A stretch of 64,000 bases of DNA from the NCBI GenBank assembly GCA_012932865.1, contig SAXG01000016.1, forward strand, positions 434,001 to 498,000, written 5' to 3'. The notes beneath the pieces are model-generated. The model was not told where the DNA came from. It saw nothing but the letters and a program-made list of their open reading frames with translations, and searched no databases. This DNA is from Amylostereum areolatum. Lineage: Eukaryota; Basidiomycota; Agaricomycetes; Russulales; Stereaceae. Made by a program: the position numbers and the translations under genes. How positions within the stretch are numbered: the stretch's first letter is position 1; every line of letters starts with the position of its first letter. Positions 33,242-44,030 of the stretch are shown here, one piece after another.

Positions 33242-33251
33242 AGCTCGAGAT
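33242..33251 (+). promoter_or_regulatory. E2 primer-binding site, self-primer type
   Basis: AGCTCGAGAT, two bases after the 5' LTR, is the exact reverse complement of ATCTCGAGCT at 33103-33112 in the LTR, 34 nt after the start of the TATA box. Tf1/sushi chromoviruses prime reverse transcription from the folded 5' end of their own mRNA in this way. No tRNA-type site (TGG...) is present here. Confidence 0.75.
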
Positions 33252-33710
33252 CTGTTTACTCTTGCACCACCCTACGACCGTCCCTACGTACTGTAGCGTA
33301 GTAGTAGTAGTACCCGTCTGGTACTGACCTTGTTCTTCCCCCGTGCCGCCCTAGACCGTTGCCCCCAGAGTACGCGACTCGTTACCCTGACATTGTGGTC
33401 GTGCGCACGTATACCGGTGCCGGCTTGACGTTTCCTCGAAACGTTACACCTACTCGAGACTCTCCAATACCAGGAGTTGAAAGCTCAGAGGTGACAGTAG
33501 AAGGTGCACCTTTGGTGTAGGAAACGAGTAAAAGCGGCGAAAGGAAAGCGGTTTAGGAAGTCTTTGGGCTCGTGTCCCCTAGACGAAGAGACAGCCAACA
33601 GGTCGAGAAGACTGAGGCAGACCGTCTTGCGATCTCATAACAGAACCACCTTCCCTCGACAAAATCTTCCCTTGCCGCACAGAGTAACCATTTCGACTGG
33701 GGGCTCGTGC

Positions 33711-34112
33711 ATGGAAGATTGGCGCTCGCAAGTACAAGAATTCATCCCCATCAGCCACGACGCTATCATCTCCCTCATCAACGAATCTAAAGACCCTTGG
33801 GCCTGGCACAATTGGAAGGTCGCCCTCGGTGTAGAAGAACTTGAAGACTCCATCATAGACATCCACTTCTATCGCCTCAAAATAAGCGAACAAGGAAACG
33901 GAAACCTCTACGTCTACTCCTGCCCATACGTCACCTACCGCTACAAACTCGAGCAACCCCCAAAATCCTTCTACGCGCCCAACGAGAAAATACCAGTAGA
34001 CACTCGACACACCCACCGCCTCCTTACACCAGGCAACACCCCCAGCCCCACACCAGAGCCAGAGGTCATCGACCTCACCCAGCCAGAGGTCATCGACCTC
34101 ACCCACTTATAA
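33711..34112 (+). CDS. E2 leader ORF upstream of gag
   Basis: 133 residues from ATG 33711 (MEDWRSQVQEFIPISHDAII) to TAA at 34110-34112. It includes ESKDPWAWHNWK, a beta-rich looking middle (LYVYSCPYVTYRYK) and a Pro/Thr-rich end with an exact 24-bp tandem duplication (34057-34080, 34081-34104). It is in the same frame as gag. The frame stays open from the TAA to the gag ATG at 34419. E4 has a similarly placed in-frame leader with KKDPWTVHGLN. No known family is recognised; leader peptide, readthrough domain or envelope-like remnant are all possible. Confidence 0.6.
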   Translation: MEDWRSQVQEFIPISHDAIISLINESKDPWAWHNWKVALGVEELEDSIIDIHFYRLKISEQGNGNLYVYSCPYVTYRYKLEQPPKSFYAPNEKIPVDTRHTHRLLTPGNTPSPTPEPEVIDLTQPEVIDLTHL

Positions 34113-34418
34113 ACAATTCCCTCGTTCGGACTCAACGGCTCCGACTCCAGTTCTGACTCCGACACCGACGTTGAGGACGAAAACTGCTACATATATCCCC
34201 TCCCTCTAGGCTTCACTGAACGAGGAAACGACTTCTTTGTCCAACTTGGAGACACCACTGTCGAAGTCGCCTTTGTAGCAACCCAAACAAGTGGCATCAG
34301 TTGGTACTTCGCCAACGAAAGCCAAGACGACCTCACTGAAGCCGACTTCAACCTCATCGCCGCCTCCGCCCTACCGCCTGTCACCGACGAAGACTTCTCC
34401 GACCTCGACGAACCAATC
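34113..34418 (+). other. ATG-less open stretch between leader stop and gag
   Basis: 102 codons in the gag frame without ATG, coding-like: an acidic Ser/Asp run, then CYIYPLPLGFTERGND, ISWYFANESQDDLTEADFNL and AASALPP. E4 has a comparable stretch in the same place (CPEEYYILTSQ, DWYFDDRDEQPYIEESDF, ATAADVLQRF). The shared WYF...E.DF..AA..L pattern argues that it is translated, for example by readthrough of the TAA. Confidence 0.5.
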
Positions 34419-35675
34419 ATGGCTGCCCAGTGGATCCGCACCGACCCCCAACCCCCTCTCCCCGCCGAACTCGCCAACTGCACCGAAATCGGTGGAACAT
34501 GGAACATTGTCATCGGCCAAACTGGCTCTCCCATCCAACACATGAATAACGGCACCGACGATGCCTGGCTCATGGAAGTAAATGGCCAATGGGTCGCCAT
34601 CCCTGCCGTGCTTGTTGCTGCCCTCAACCTGCCACCCCCCACCGTCAACGTCACGGCCCCCCCCATCACCGTCAACCCCCCTGCGGTCACTGTTAGTGCC
34701 CCAGCCGCCGCCGCCGCCAGACCCCCCCGAAAGAAAGTCCACGCGAAAACTCCTGAAGGCTTCTCTGGGAAACGAGAGGACTTCAATGACTGGATGCGGT
34801 CGTGCGAGGAATACATGCGAGCTGCTGAGGATGACCTCGTGACGGACAAGGACAAAGTCCTCTTCATTCTCACCTACATGACGGGGGAGGCAGCACGCAC
34901 CTGGAAGGCCGAGTATGAGGATGCACACTTGGCCAATGGAGCCATGGTCGCCTGGGTGGACTTCCACAAAGCACTCAAAGGGGCCTTCACCGACGTCAAT
35001 GAGCAGCACCGTGCCGCAGTCGAACTGGACGGGTTCAAACAGACGAAGGGTACCACTGCCCATGAATACTTCGCCAAGTTCGAGCAACTCGCAAGAAAGG
35101 CAGGATACTCCACGGCGCAGGACCCTATCCACCTCATGCAGCTGCTCAAACACAACGTCTACTATCGGACCATCGACTCCATCTACGACAGCGGTCACGT
35201 TCCTCAGAAATATGAGGACCTCAAAGAGCGCATCATCCTGATCGACGGTCTGCGACAGGAGCGGGAGGACCTTAAGACCCAGCGCAGTGGACCCGTGCAG
35301 AACCAAAAACCCAAAGGACAAGGATCGTCCAATGGGCAACAAGGGGGGCAGGTCCCATGGCGCCGCGATGGAACCGGCACGGTGCACGGTGGCAAAGGTC
35401 AGCCGATGGACGTCAACCGTGTCGACATCAAGGGGCGATGCTTCCGCTGCGGACAGAATGGCCACCAGGTGCGGGACTGCAGGGTGGACGTAAAGAACAT
35501 CCGAGACATGTGGGGGAGGGACCGGTACACGGAACCACCAAAGCAGGAGGCTCGAGCACAGACGTTCGAGACGCCCACCGCCTGGGCTAGAAGCCTGTCG
35601 GCCGAAGATCGGAAAAGCGTGATGGACGCGCTTCAAGCTCAGCCGAAGGTGGAGGAGAAGAAGGAGGGTTTTTGA
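34419..35675 (+). CDS. gag: E2 Gag
   Basis: 418 residues from an ATG in good context (ATCATGGCT). The N-terminal part is Pro/Val-rich (residues about 65-105). The capsid region follows (FSGKREDFNDWMRSCEEYMR, YMTGEAARTWKAEYEDAHL, ELDGFKQTKGTTAHEYFAKF, EQLARKAGY), then a CCHC zinc knuckle (CFRCGQNGHQVRDC) at about residue 343. It packages the RNA and forms the particle. It ends GGT TTT TGA, overlapping pol in the -1 frame. Confidence 0.93.
   Translation: MAAQWIRTDPQPPLPAELANCTEIGGTWNIVIGQTGSPIQHMNNGTDDAWLMEVNGQWVAIPAVLVAALNLPPPTVNVTAPPITVNPPAVTVSAPAAAAARPPRKKVHAKTPEGFSGKREDFNDWMRSCEEYMRAAEDDLVTDKDKVLFILTYMTGEAARTWKAEYEDAHLANGAMVAWVDFHKALKGAFTDVNEQHRAAVELDGFKQTKGTTAHEYFAKFEQLARKAGYSTAQDPIHLMQLLKHNVYYRTIDSIYDSGHVPQKYEDLKERIILIDGLRQEREDLKTQRSGPVQNQKPKGQGSSNGQQGGQVPWRRDGTGTVHGGKGQPMDVNRVDIKGRCFRCGQNGHQVRDCRVDVKNIRDMWGRDRYTEPPKQEARAQTFETPTAWARSLSAEDRKSVMDALQAQPKVEEKKEGF
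35666..35675 (+). promoter_or_regulatory. Candidate -1 frameshift site, E2 gag/pol
   Basis: G-GGT-TTT-TGA: slipping back one base from GGT TTT to GGG TTT keeps both pairings good, a classic X-XXY-YYZ heptamer directly before the gag stop. Pol is open in that frame. E3 has the identical GGGTTTTTGA. Confidence 0.7.
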
Positions 35676-38600
35676 GGGGGCTGACGATGTACACGGCATC
35701 TGAAGCCCAAGTTTCTGTTTCTCGCTCGTCTGGTTTTGTGGCGCCTCGGTGGCCTGGTTCTCGTTTACATATGCGCATTGTTGATTCGGACTGTACTACT
35801 ACGGGGGATATCCCCATTATGACTTCTCTTACGGACTCTATCGGTACGGGCACGCGTCCCGTTGTTATTTTAGATACTCAGGCCTCGATTTGTGAGCCTT
35901 CGGCTTTGGATATGGCTTCGGTTTCGGCTTCAGTTTTGGATACGGCTTTGGATACGGACTCGGTTTTGGATATGGACCCTGTGAAGTCAGGGACAACGCC
36001 GTGCGATGGAAGGGGCACGGCGCCCAAATCATGTTATATGGCACCTGGAACGGCTCAATGGACGCTTCGTCGCTTAAGGGAAGACAAACCCGAAAGTGCA
36101 ATTGCAATCCTTCGCATCTGGACACACCACCGACGCCGTGACGAGGCTACTTATGAAGCCATCAAGGAAATAACTGGCATGGGAGACGAGTTAGCATGTC
36201 AAGCTCTACTAGAGCTCGCCACTCCTATGCAGTTCATACGCTCCGCCAGCACCAAGGAACAAACGGTCATTCCCACACAACTGGTGGTAGATTCCAAACG
36301 CATTGTCAAAGCTCTCGCACTCCTGGACAGTGGTTGCACTGGCTCGTGTATCAACACGAAGTTTGTGCAGGAAAATCACATCCCCACGCGACGGACTGCT
36401 CGCCCAATCCCAGTACGAAATGCAGACGGCACTCTCAACACAGGAGGTCCCATTACGGAATATGTCACACTTCGCCTAAATATTCAAGACCATGAAGAAA
36501 ACATTGACCTGGCGGTCTCCAATCTAGGAGATACGGACCTTTTCATTGGACATGAGTGGCTAAAGAAGCACAACCCTCACATCGACTGGAAATCCGGGTC
36601 AATTGAATTTGACCGATGCCCTATCAGCTGCTCTCGTCCCCCTCCCCTCCTCAATATCGATGAGGATGAAGAGGAGGAGGAAGAGCCAGTCCACATGGAA
36701 AAGGACGAGCAGCTGTTTGCTTTCGACTGGGATGGCTACAAAGCGACATACCACATCCGGACCCATGCATCGGACATTGCAATTGAAGAGCACGCTAAGA
36801 AAAAGGAACAGACCTTCTCTGAGCGAGTCCCAACGGCGTACCACGAATTCAAGGACATCTTTGACAAAGACGACTTCGACAAGCTCCCTGAGCGACGCCC
36901 ATGGGACCACGCCATTGAGCTCACTCCTAACTTCAAACCGGTTGATTGCAAAGTTTACCCCCTCGCATTGGACGAGCAGAAGCAACTGGACGCCTTTCTG
37001 GAAGAGAACCTGAGATCTGGCCGGATTCAACCGTCCAAATCACCCATGGCCTCCCCATTCTTCTTCATCAAGAAAAAAGACGGCTCGCTACGTCCTGTGC
37101 AGGACTATCGAAAGCTCAATGAGATGACAATAAAGAACCGTTACCCGCTCCCGCTCATCCAAGAGTTGGTTGACAAACTTAAAGGAGCACGGCACTTTAC
37201 CAAGCTCGATGTCCGATGGGGGTACAACAATGTTCGGATTAAAGAAGGGGACGAGTGGAAAGCTGCATTCCGCACGAACAAAGGTCTCTACGAGCCTACG
37301 GTCATGTTCTTTGGACTCACCAACTCCCCGTCTACGTTCCAAGCCATGATGAATGACCTGTTCAAAGACTTGATCCACCAAGGAGTCGTGGTCGTCTATT
37401 TGGACGACATCCTCATCTTCACACATACGCTAGAAGAACATCGTCGAATAGTCAAGGAGGTCCTTCGGATCCTGCGAGAAAACAAACTCTATCTGAAGCC
37501 AGAAAAGTGCGAGTTTGAGAAGGCAGAAATCGAATACCTGGGCATGATTGTCGGCGGAGGAAGGGTTCGCATGGATCCAGCAAAGGTCGCGGCAATCACC
37601 AATTGGCCAGCCCCCAAAACGAAGAAACAACTTCAATCATTTTTGGGCTTTTGCAACTTCTACCGTCGCTTTATCAAGGACTTCAGTGGCATTGCTCACC
37701 CAATGACTAAACTCACTGGGAAGACGGAATGGGTCTGGGACACCCCACAGCAGGAGGCTTTTGAGGAACTCAAGCGACGTATAACATCGCAGCCAGTTCT
37801 AGCAATCCCTACAGACGATGGACAGTTCCGTGTCGAGGCGGACTCCTCTGACTATGCCACGGGCGCGGTACTTTCGCAACAACAGGACAATGGCAAATGG
37901 CACCCGGTCGCCTTCCTCTCAAAGTCCCTCAGCGAAGCTGAGAGGAACTATGAGATTTATGACAAGGAATTACTGGCTATCATGACGGCGCTAGAGGAAT
38001 GGAGACAATACCTCATGGGGGCACGACAGGAGTTTGAAATCTGGTCGGATCATCGCAATCTCACGTACTTCCGCAAGGCGCAGAAGCTAAATCGGAGACA
38101 AGCACGATGGTTAACGGAGCTACAAGAGTATCATTGTACGCTACTCCACAAGCCTGGCAAAACAATGGGTAAACCCGATGCTATTTCCCGACTAGCGGGC
38201 CTTGAGAAGGGGGAGAAAGACAATGAAAACATTGTCCTCCTGAAACCAGAACTCTTTCGCGCCCTCAACCATGCAGGAATTATAACCAATGGACCTGACA
38301 ATGTCTTCATTGAGCGGATTCAGGAGGCTACCTTACTCCGAGACCATGCAGTAGAACGCGCCTTAGCACTCAAAGTGAAGGGATGGCTGGAACACGCAGA
38401 TGGAACGATCACCTGGCAACACAGACTCTATGTCCCAAGAGACAAAGGACTCCGTGCAGACATCATCCAAGCTCATCATGACGGCCCGCTTGTCGGTCAC
38501 CCAGGACGATACAAGACCCATGAGCTCATCACGCGCAACTACTGGTGGCCTGCCATTAGAGACGATGTCCGGAAATATGTTGAAGGATGTGAGACCTGCC

Positions 38601-39848
38601 AACGTACCAAGATTAGACATGATCGCATTGCCGCTCCACTCCACCCACATGACCCGCCACAAGCGCCTTGGGAGCATGTATCCATCGACTTTGTCATGCC
38701 GCTCCCAGTCTCGGATGGAAAAGACGCCATCTGCAATGTGAACTGCATGGGTACCAAGCAGGTTGTATTCTGGGCCACGACCAAAGACCCTAACGGAGGA
38801 CGAACTCGCCTTCGAGTACCTACGCGAGGTGGTCCCCCATCATGGAATTCCTAGAAAGATCGTCAGCGACCGTGGCAGCGTGTTTGTCTCCAAATTCACC
38901 ACAGCATTGTTCCAACTGTTAGGCATTGAAGGGAACCCGTCCACGGCGTATCACCCTCAGACGGACGGACAGACCGAACGCTCCAACATGACCATGGAAA
39001 ACTACCTTCGCATCTTCGTCAATCAACGACAGGACAATTGGACACGTTACCTCCCACTTGCCATGACTGCACTCAACAACATGGTCCATAGTTCGATTGG
39101 GATGTCTCCCAACTTTGCCAACTATGGTCGGGAACTCTACCTGGGGACAAACCCTCGACGTGAGACAGACAACCCATCGGCGAACGAGTTTGCACAACGC
39201 ATGCGAGACATCTATGAGGAAGCCCGCTCTGCGCTAAAGGCAGCACAGGACGATCAAAAGCGCTTTTACGATCGCAAGAAGGACGAACCAATAGATTACA
39301 AAATTGGCGACTTCGTCTGGCTGGAAGCCAAGACCAGAGATGGCCAAACCGTAATCAAAACGGCACGTCCTATGCAAAAGCTAGATGACAAGCGCTTTGG
39401 TCCTTTCGAAATCCTGGAAAAAGTCGGAGCATCGGCTTACAAGCTTCGCCTCCCTACATCCTGGTCACGAAAACATCCGGTCTTCAACGAGTCCCTCCTA
39501 TCTCCACACAACGGTCCCGCCTTTGACAATCAGAAAGCACCTACACCTCCACCGCCAGAGTTAGTCCAAGGAGAGGAAGTCTATGAGGTCGAAAAGATTA
39601 TAGACTCCAAGAAGGTTGGTCGCGGCTTCAAGTACCTCGTCAAATGGAAAGGCTACCCAGACAATGACAATACTTGGGAGCCTCTCACCAATCTCCAGAA
39701 TGCCAAGAAACGCATTGACGACTTCCACCGTGAACATCCGGGTGCCCCGAAACCTGCACGGCTTAATCGTTGGAAACTCCTGTCGGAGGAAGAAACTGGA
39801 TCTGATTACGACGAGGACGTCGAATCTAAGGAAGGGGTGATGTCATGA
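35676..39848 (+). CDS. pol: E2 Pol polyprotein, one-base insertion in integrase
   Basis: Pol is entered in the -1 frame from gag; the first ATG is at 35687 (MYTASEAQVSV). Domains: protease (ALLDSGCTGSCIN), RT ([28 protein letters not shown]), RNase H (EADSSDYATGAVLSQ, WSDHRNLTYF), integrase HHCC finger (HHDGPLVGHPGRYKTHELIT, CETCQRTKIRHD), DDE core (IDFVMP, SDRGSVFVS, QTERSN) and chromodomain (VKWKGYPDNDNTWEP). At 38788-38790 a CCC replaces the CC expected from E1 (AAAGACCT), shifting the frame in the integrase core; the frame then resumes as TLTEDELAFEYL. Either the copy is dead or this is a sequencing slip. The stop at 39846-39848 lies 8 nt inside the 3' LTR. Confidence 0.93.
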
Positions 39849-40297
39849 ACGGTCTATAATTTTATTTTTACTTTACATCGGTTACACGCTTTAGGACTTA
39901 TCGACTTATCACCGGTCCGGCTCCACCTTGGCCCGGACCCGGCTCATCTATATCCCGCCCGGACCCACGTGACTCATCTCGGTCCGGGTCTGACTCCTTT
40001 CTCTTGACTCATGCTGTACGATACTGACTCATGCTGTGCTCTTTTACATACGACTGCTTACTTATACTTGGTCTGCTTACTGATCGCCGTGTATTGGTTG
40101 CTTACCTAAGTCTCTCTCCTCTTGTGTATATAAGGCTCGCTCTCGCTGTACATATTCCTTATCTCGAGCTAGTCAATTCTACCGACTTTGCTTGCTTTCC
40201 CTTGTCTGTCGCCGTGTCTGATCGGCTCCCCTCTGTCGTCCTCTTCCTCTGTCAGCTTTGTCGTAACTTGGTGCTGTCGCACTAGTCGTTGCTGACA
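39841..40297 (+). repeat. E2 3' LTR
   Basis: 457 bp, identical by eye to the 5' LTR. It is preceded by the purine tract AAGGAAGGGGTGA and followed by the CTATT duplication. Confidence 0.95.
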
Positions 40298-43200
40298 CTA
40301 TTTCCAGGCTTGCTTCTGCGTTGTCCCATGCGTTCTTAAAGTTCTTTATTCTTTCTTCGGCTGTCGGTATTCGCGGGTCGGTCGGTATTGTTGGGTTAAA
40401 CACCGGTTGATATCCGTGTAGGAGTTTGAATGGGGAAGTTTTTGTGGCTGAATGTTGTCGTATATTGTGTGCGAATTCTGCTTTTGGTAAAAGTTTTGCC
40501 CAATTCGTTTGATCTCCATTGCAAAACACCCGAAGGTATTGTTCTAATTCTTGATTCACTCTTTCAGTTTCTCCGTCTGTTTAGGGATGGTACGCCGTAC
40601 TGAGTGACGAGACAATTTCAAGGCTTTCGCAAATGGATTGGAATACTTTGGACGCGAATTGAGGACACGAATTGAGGACCCCTATCTGATATCATTCTTT
40701 TCCATAGGCCGAATCGTCTGTAGACGTTGTCGATCAGAAGATCAGCCGGATCAGCCGTTTCTTCTGCGTTGATCGTCTTTAGGCACGGTGTGAATACTGC
40801 GGTTTTAGTGAACCTGTCGACAACTACGTTGATTGAATCAAATCCGTTGGAGATCGGAAGATCTGTGATGAAGTCTGATGTGATCGTTTCCCATGGTCGT
40901 TTCGATATCTCTGTAGGTTGTAGTGGATGTTTCGCCGGATGTGTGACATATTTTGTTGACTGACATACGGGACATCCTTGAACATAGCCTTTTACGAAAG
41001 AGATCATCTTCGGCCACCAAAAGTTTCTTTGTACTAGTTCTAGAGTTTTCATTTCTCCTGGATGTCCAATCGTTTGGAGATCGTGATGTGATTTTAGGAT
41101 CATTCGTCGAAGTTCGAGATTTTGTGGTACGTAGATTTTTCCTTTTCTGATAATCAAATCGTTCTCGAAATTCCAATCTTCGATCCCTTTTGCAAGGGTG
41201 CGTGGTCCCGATCTTTTGATCGTGTCTAGTGCCGTCCAGACTTCATCATCTAGGTGTGAGAAGTTCCTTAGTTCTTTGAGAAGTTCTTTATCTCCGATCG
41301 CTTCAACTGTTCCTCTTCCGGTGGCTCTAGCTTTGAATATTGAAGGATGGAGTAAGATTTGTTCATCGTTATCTGGAATGTCTTCTTTGTGATCTGGTCT
41401 CCTAGAAAGTCTGTCCGCTTTATTGGTGCTTCCTGGTTTGTGCACTAGGGTGTAGTCAAAGCGGGACAGATACAGGCTCCATCGTGCTTGTCGTCGATTA
41501 AGTTTCTGGGCTGTTGTGAAGTATTCTAGATTTTTATGATCTGTCCAGATCTCAATCTTGTAGTTCGCTCCTTCTAGATAGTGTCGCCAGTGTTCCAGAG
41601 CTTTTACTACTCCTAAAAGTTCCTTGTCGTATATTTCGTAATTCTGTTCCGCGGGTGATAGGGATTTGGATAGGTACGCGACCGGGTGCCATCTTTCGGT
41701 TTCATCTGGTTGTGATAGAATGGCTCCATATGCGAAGTCGGAGGCATCACTTTCTATACGGAATGGTTTGTTTTCGTCAGGCATGATCAAGACGGGGGAT
41801 GACGTGAATTCGTGTTTCAGTCTTTCGAAAGCGCGTTCACATTCGGTCGTCCAATTCCACTCATGGTCCTTCTTTGTGAGCTGGAATAGTGGCCTTGCGA
41901 TCTTAGAATAGTCTTTGATGAAGCGCGTATAGAAATTCCCAAATCCGAGGAAGGATTGAACTTCTTTTACTTTTCTCGGTGTGGGCCATTCAGATAGTCC
42001 TTGAACTTTGATCGGATCCATCTGTACCTTGTTATGCGTGATTATCACGCCTAGGTATTCGACCGATGATTATTCGAAGAAGCATTTTTCGGGTTTTAGG
42101 AATAGGTCGTTCCGTTCCAGAATTTGAAGGGCTTCTTTCATCAGTCTTCGATGTTCGTCGAGCGTTTCCGTGAATATCAATATGTCGTCCATGTATACTA
42201 CTACCTTTCCTGTGTCTATCAATTCTTTGAACAGTGCGTTCATCATTGCTTGGAATGTTGCGGGTGAATTGGTTAGTCCGAAGAACATTACCATTGGTTC
42301 GAATAGGCCTCTGTTTGTTTTAAACGCGGCTTTCCATTGATCTCCTTCTTTGATCCGAACATTGTTATAGCCCCATCGGAGATCGAGTTTTGAGAAGATT
42401 TTAGCGCCTTTTAATTTATCAATGAGGTCCGAGATAAGAGGGATTGGGTATCCATTTTTTACTGTGATGGAGTTGAGATAGCGATAGTCCTGTACTGGCC
42501 GAAGAGATCCACCTTTCTTCTTGATAAAAAAGAAGGGTGATGATATCTCTGATTTTGATTCTCGGATGTACCCTTTTCGTAGATGTTCGTCTACAAATGT
42601 GTCCAGTTCCTTTCGTTCTGGTACCGTCATTGGGTATAGTTTACAATTCCGAGGTTTCCATCCTTCAGTTAGGTCTATCGCGTGATCCCAAGGTCTACTG
42701 ATTGGAAAGCGTTCCAACGCCTTCTTTTCGAATACTTTCTGATATTGTTTGTAGCTGGGTGGAATCATCTCATCGAGTGTCTTCTTCTTCTCTCCTAGGG
42801 CCGCTCTTTCTGCGAGTTCTTGTGCCTTAGTTGCTCTTGCCGTTATCCAGGTATTGGTTTCTTTCATTTCTTCTGCAACTGGTATCGTTTCTATGTTCGC
42901 TTTCCCATAGAATGTTCTGATCGTCTTGATCTCGACAAGATCAGAATCGAATTCGGGATCTTCTTGTTCTTCCATCGTTGCGCGATGGTTTGCCTTTTGT
43001 TCTTCAAATGATTGTGGGAAGGGTTCGTCCTTCCCTTGGACGGTCATCGTTTTACTCGTAGTGGAGCACGTACCTGGACACGTTTGTAGTGTAATCTGTC
43101 TCTTTCTCCAATTGATACTAGGATTATGTTTTTTGAGCCAAGGGGTTCCCAAGATTACTTCGTCTCCTCCCAGGGCTGTGACGAACAGCCCTAAATTTTC

Positions 43201-43590
43201 GCGGTGAATTTCTCCGTTGATCCCGTTCATTGTCATCGGAAGGTATACTTTCTGTTTGATCTCTCCCAGAGTGTTTCGAGATCCATCAACGTTGTATATT
43301 GGTATCGGCTTCTGGAGCTGGATTAGATTCATCTTGTGTTTTCGTACGAAATCTGGATGGATCAGGGTGCTGCTTGCTCCGCTATCTAGTAGCGCTTTTG
43401 CTGCGGCTTTACGGAACTTTCCATGAAATATAACAGGTATATGAATTGATGGAGCGTGCGTCGCTCCATCTTGGTATGACCTTATATACACTGTTCTATT
43501 TACGTCTTCTTCTGTTTCCTGCACAGGAGATTGATTTGAAAAGTTCATTGTCTGTGTCCTTTCAACAGCCGCGGTTGAAGGACGATTCAA
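40298..43590 (-). pseudogene. pol: E3 Pol, main part (PR-RT-RH-INT), broken
   Basis: It starts in the -1 frame overlapping gag (GGG TTT TTG AAT). Protease [42 protein letters not shown] and YMDDILIF, RNase H ESDASDFAYGAILSQ and [10 protein letters not shown], integrase HHDLQTIGHPGEMKTLELVQ, CPVCQST, DFITDLP and VVVDRFTK. Lesions: CAA-to-TAA type stops at 42070-42072 (FFE*SSVEYLG) and 40581-40583 (HP*TDGETER), and a 13-bp tandem duplication at 40652-40677 that shifts the frame just after SDRGPQF. After the last stop the frame runs to ASLEI at the E2 insertion site. Confidence 0.92.
43579..43589 (-). promoter_or_regulatory. Candidate -1 frameshift site, E3 gag/pol
   Basis: CAG GGT TTT TGA on the minus strand, the same GGGTTTTTGA heptamer and stop as in E2. 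The pol frame opens as GGG TTT TTG AAT. Confidence 0.65.
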
Positions 43591-44030
43591 AAACCCTGAT
43601 TGTCCTTGAACATGTTGGCAGCGCGTGCAAATGTTTCACTGTCCATCTTGTTCACAAGCTTGGTGATCTGATCAATCGGGGATTCTTCCGATGTTAGATT
43701 CGCTGTTCGTGCATTGATCGTTGTTTGGGTACGTTTCTCTGGGCAGTTCCTGGAGATGTGTCCTGGCTTCCAGCAGTAGAAGCATGATCCTGATTTCTGG
43801 AGTTCTGTGCGCTCTTGCGGGGTAAGGCGTCTGAAGTTTCGGCCGTTGTTTCCTATTTGAGCGACTCTGGCGGTGGTAACGTTTCCTTTATTTCCGTTTC
43901 CTCTTCGGAATGGAACGTACGTCTGTGGTTTCTTGTACAGGAGTGTGAGGTCGCTCGTTGGGTTCATTGGTCTTGTATAATGTCGTTGGAACGCTTGAGC
44001 TTCTCGCCAGTTATTATTGATGCGCAATAC
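43587..44030 (-). pseudogene. gag: E3 Gag, 3' part only
   Basis: About 147 residues with a CCHC knuckle (CFYCWKPGHISRNC) and the tail MFKDNQGF, ending GGT TTT TGA with pol overlapping in -1. The capsid region is missing because the sequence is cut by the E4 LTR at 44031. The preceding text (FQRHYTRPMNPTSDLTLLYK) is normal capsid-to-knuckle linker. Confidence 0.87.

Larger units (their letters stand above)
32783..40297 (+). mobile_element. Complete chromovirus E2 with 5-bp TSD CTATT
   Basis: 7515 bp with two 457-bp LTRs that I find identical on reading through, flanked by CTATT at 32778-32782 and 40298-40302. Order: LTR, primer site, leader ORF, gag, pol, LTR. Identical LTRs mean very recent insertion, into E3. 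Two lesions exist: an in-frame stop after the leader ORF and a 1-nt insertion in the integrase region. Confidence 0.96.
30481..44030 (-). mobile_element. Chromovirus E3, split by E2 and truncated at E4
   Basis: A minus-strand Ty3/gypsy element with the 3' LTR at 30481-30989, two extra ORFs, pol in two pieces (32158-32782 and 40298-43590) and the 3' part of gag (43587-44030). E2 is inserted in the integrase C-terminal region with TSD CTATT; removing E2 and one TSD copy restores the reading frame across the join (SLEI|AAKLM). Its 5' LTR and gag start are missing where E4 begins. Pol has two C-to-T type nonsense codons and a 13-bp tandem duplication. Confidence 0.9.

Noticed and set aside
33504..33710. 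N-terminal extension of the E2 leader ORF
   Set aside because: It would need a GTG start; the first ATG is at 33711 and the upstream part reads Arg-rich 5' UTR.
38763..38860. Programmed frameshift inside E2 integrase
   Set aside because: E1 has the same region in one frame with one C fewer; the shift is a private insertion.
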